Assembly: GCA_903871775.1 (NCBI GenBank)
Contig: CAIQIA010000016.1
Coordinates: 1-64,000 of the forward strand
DNA from: an uncultured cyanobacterium
GTDB taxonomy: Bacteria; Cyanobacteriota; Cyanobacteriia; PCC-6307; Cyanobiaceae
Direction of reading: 5' to 3'
DNA: 64,000 bases
Positions 63,174 to 64,000 of this stretch are shown piece by piece (within the stretch, counting starts at the first letter, position 1; the number at the start of each line of letters is the position of its first letter). The position numbers and the translations under genes are program-made. The notes under the pieces were generated by a model. It was not told where the DNA came from. It saw only the letters and a program-made list of their open reading frames with translations, and did no database searches.

Positions 63174-64000
63174 TCATCCGCCCCCGTCCTCCAGCAGATG
63201 GCCGATGCGGCGGTACTTCTCGTAGCGCTGCCGGCGCAGGGTTTCCGAATCGAGGCTGAGCAGCTCCTGCAGGGTCTCCTCCAGGGCCTGCCGCAGCACG
63301 TCGGCCGCCTTGACCGGCGCCCAGTGGTTCCCCCCGGAGGGCTCGTCGATGACGCGATCCACCACACCCAGCTGCAGCAGATCCCGGGAGGTGATGCGCA
63401 GGGCCTCGGCCGCTTCGGAAGCCTTGGCGGCATCACGCCAGAGGATCGAGGCACAGGCCTCGGGGCTCGCCACCGTGTAGACGCTGTGTTCGAACATCAG
63501 CAGCCGGTCGGCCACGCCGATCCCCAGGGCACCGCCGGAGCCACCTTCCCCGATGACGGTGGCAATGACGGGCACCGACAGGGCGAACATGTCGCGCAGG
63601 TTGACGGCGATGGCCTCCCCCTGGCCCAGCTCTTCGGCCTGACGGCCGGCGTAGGCGCCGGGGGTGTCGATGAAGGCGATGATCGGCAGCCCGAAGCGAT
63701 CGGCGTGCTGCATCAGCCGCAGGGCCTTGCGATAGCCCCCGGGGGAGGCCATGCCGAAGTTGCGGGCCACGTTCTCCTTGGTGTCGCGCCCCTTCTGATG
63801 GCCAAGAAAGAGCACCGGCCGGCTGCCCAGGCGGCCGAGGCCGGCCACAAGGGCCTTGTCGTCGCTGCCGCGCCGGTCGCCGTGCAGCTCAATCCACTCC
63901 TCGCTGAGCAGCTGGACGAAATCGAGGCAGCTGGGGCGCTGGGGATGACGGGCCACCTGAATCTTCTGGGCCGGGGTGAGGGATCCGAAGATCTCCTCCC
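63174..64000 (-). CDS. accA: Acetyl-CoA carboxylase carboxyltransferase subunit alpha (cut by window edge)
   Basis: At least 275 codons of AccA are present, with the start outside the right edge. Diagnostic stretches include [48 protein letters not shown] and [18 protein letters not shown]. AccA and AccD form the carboxyltransferase of acetyl-CoA carboxylase, the committed step of fatty acid synthesis. The beginning (about 50 more residues in a typical AccA) is missing here. It ends 116 nt before the short-chain dehydrogenase start on the same strand. Confidence 0.96.
   Translation of the reverse strand, partial: EEIFGSLTPAQKIQVARHPQRPSCLDFVQLLSEEWIELHGDRRGSDDKALVAGLGRLGSRPVLFLGHQKGRDTKENVARNFGMASPGGYRKALRLMQHADRFGLPIIAFIDTPGAYAGRQAEELGQGEAIAVNLRDMFALSVPVIATVIGEGGSGGALGIGVADRLLMFEHSVYTVASPEACASILWRDAAKASEAAEALRITSRDLLQLGVVDRVIDEPSGGNHWAPVKAADVLRQALEETLQELLSLDSETLRRQRYEKYRRIGHLLEDGGG

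Overview
The window is 64 kb of a GC-rich cyanobacterial chromosome, most like a picocyanobacterium of the Cyanobium/Synechococcus (alpha-cyanobacterial) group. The evidence is the dense set of oxygenic-photosynthesis genes: psbD (cut by the left edge), ycf4, petM, ycf39, psaM, por, a CpcS/CpeS-type bilin lyase, a CRR6-type NDH-1 assembly factor, NTRC, and an ndhF4-ndhD4-cupB CO2-uptake operon. Genes are tightly packed, with many 1-4 nt start/stop overlaps. I saw no tRNA, rRNA, CRISPR array or insertion sequence, and no gene-free stretch longer than about 300 bases.

Layout. 1-5.7 kb: psbD, ycf4, a lipoprotein cyclophilin, ilvH, a hydrolase, a Trm1-type tRNA methyltransferase, petM and ycf39. 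5.7-7.6 kb: three tandem paralogous OmpR-type winged-helix proteins without receiver domains, two of them preceded by a shared near-palindromic motif. 7.7-12.8 kb: ndhF4-ndhD4-cupB followed by a FAS1-domain gene resembling CupS. 12.8-19.4 kb: a divergent cluster resembling poly-gamma-glutamate synthesis: an NlpC/P60-like peptidase, a PilZ-like/HlyD fusion and an enlarged CapA on the minus strand, and PgsB plus a double-length PgsC on the plus strand. 19.4-30.2 kb: housekeeping genes (malic enzyme, L,D-transpeptidase, pseudouridine synthase, IF-1 paralogue, NTRC, helicase, ferredoxin-like protein, dxr, EVE protein).

30.2-50.8 kb is a large surface-polysaccharide locus. It holds a Wza-type export protein, a glycosyltransferase, KpsC and KpsS homologues, kpsM-kpsT-kpsE export genes, a GlfT2-like galactofuranosyltransferase, UDP-galactopyranose mutase (glf), a GT2 protein and a methyltransferase-like gene. 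Embedded in it are a GNAT acyltransferase, a stand-alone acyl carrier protein, a KAS II condensing enzyme, a membrane hydrolase and a cytochrome P450, which suggests lipid chemistry tied to the capsule. The part from about 41.9 to 47.7 kb is visibly richer in A/T than the rest and is probably foreign.

50.8-64 kb returns to core genes: ispF, trmD, bilin lyase, metallopeptidase, por, psaM, phoU, CRR6-like, TauE/SafE, lipoate ligase-like, site-2 protease, trpF, folE, a short-chain dehydrogenase and accA (cut by the right edge).

The best candidates for something undescribed are the Pgs-like cluster joined to a PilZ-HlyD protein, the acyl-chain/P450 genes inside the Kps locus, and the receiver-less winged-helix trio with its shared upstream motif.
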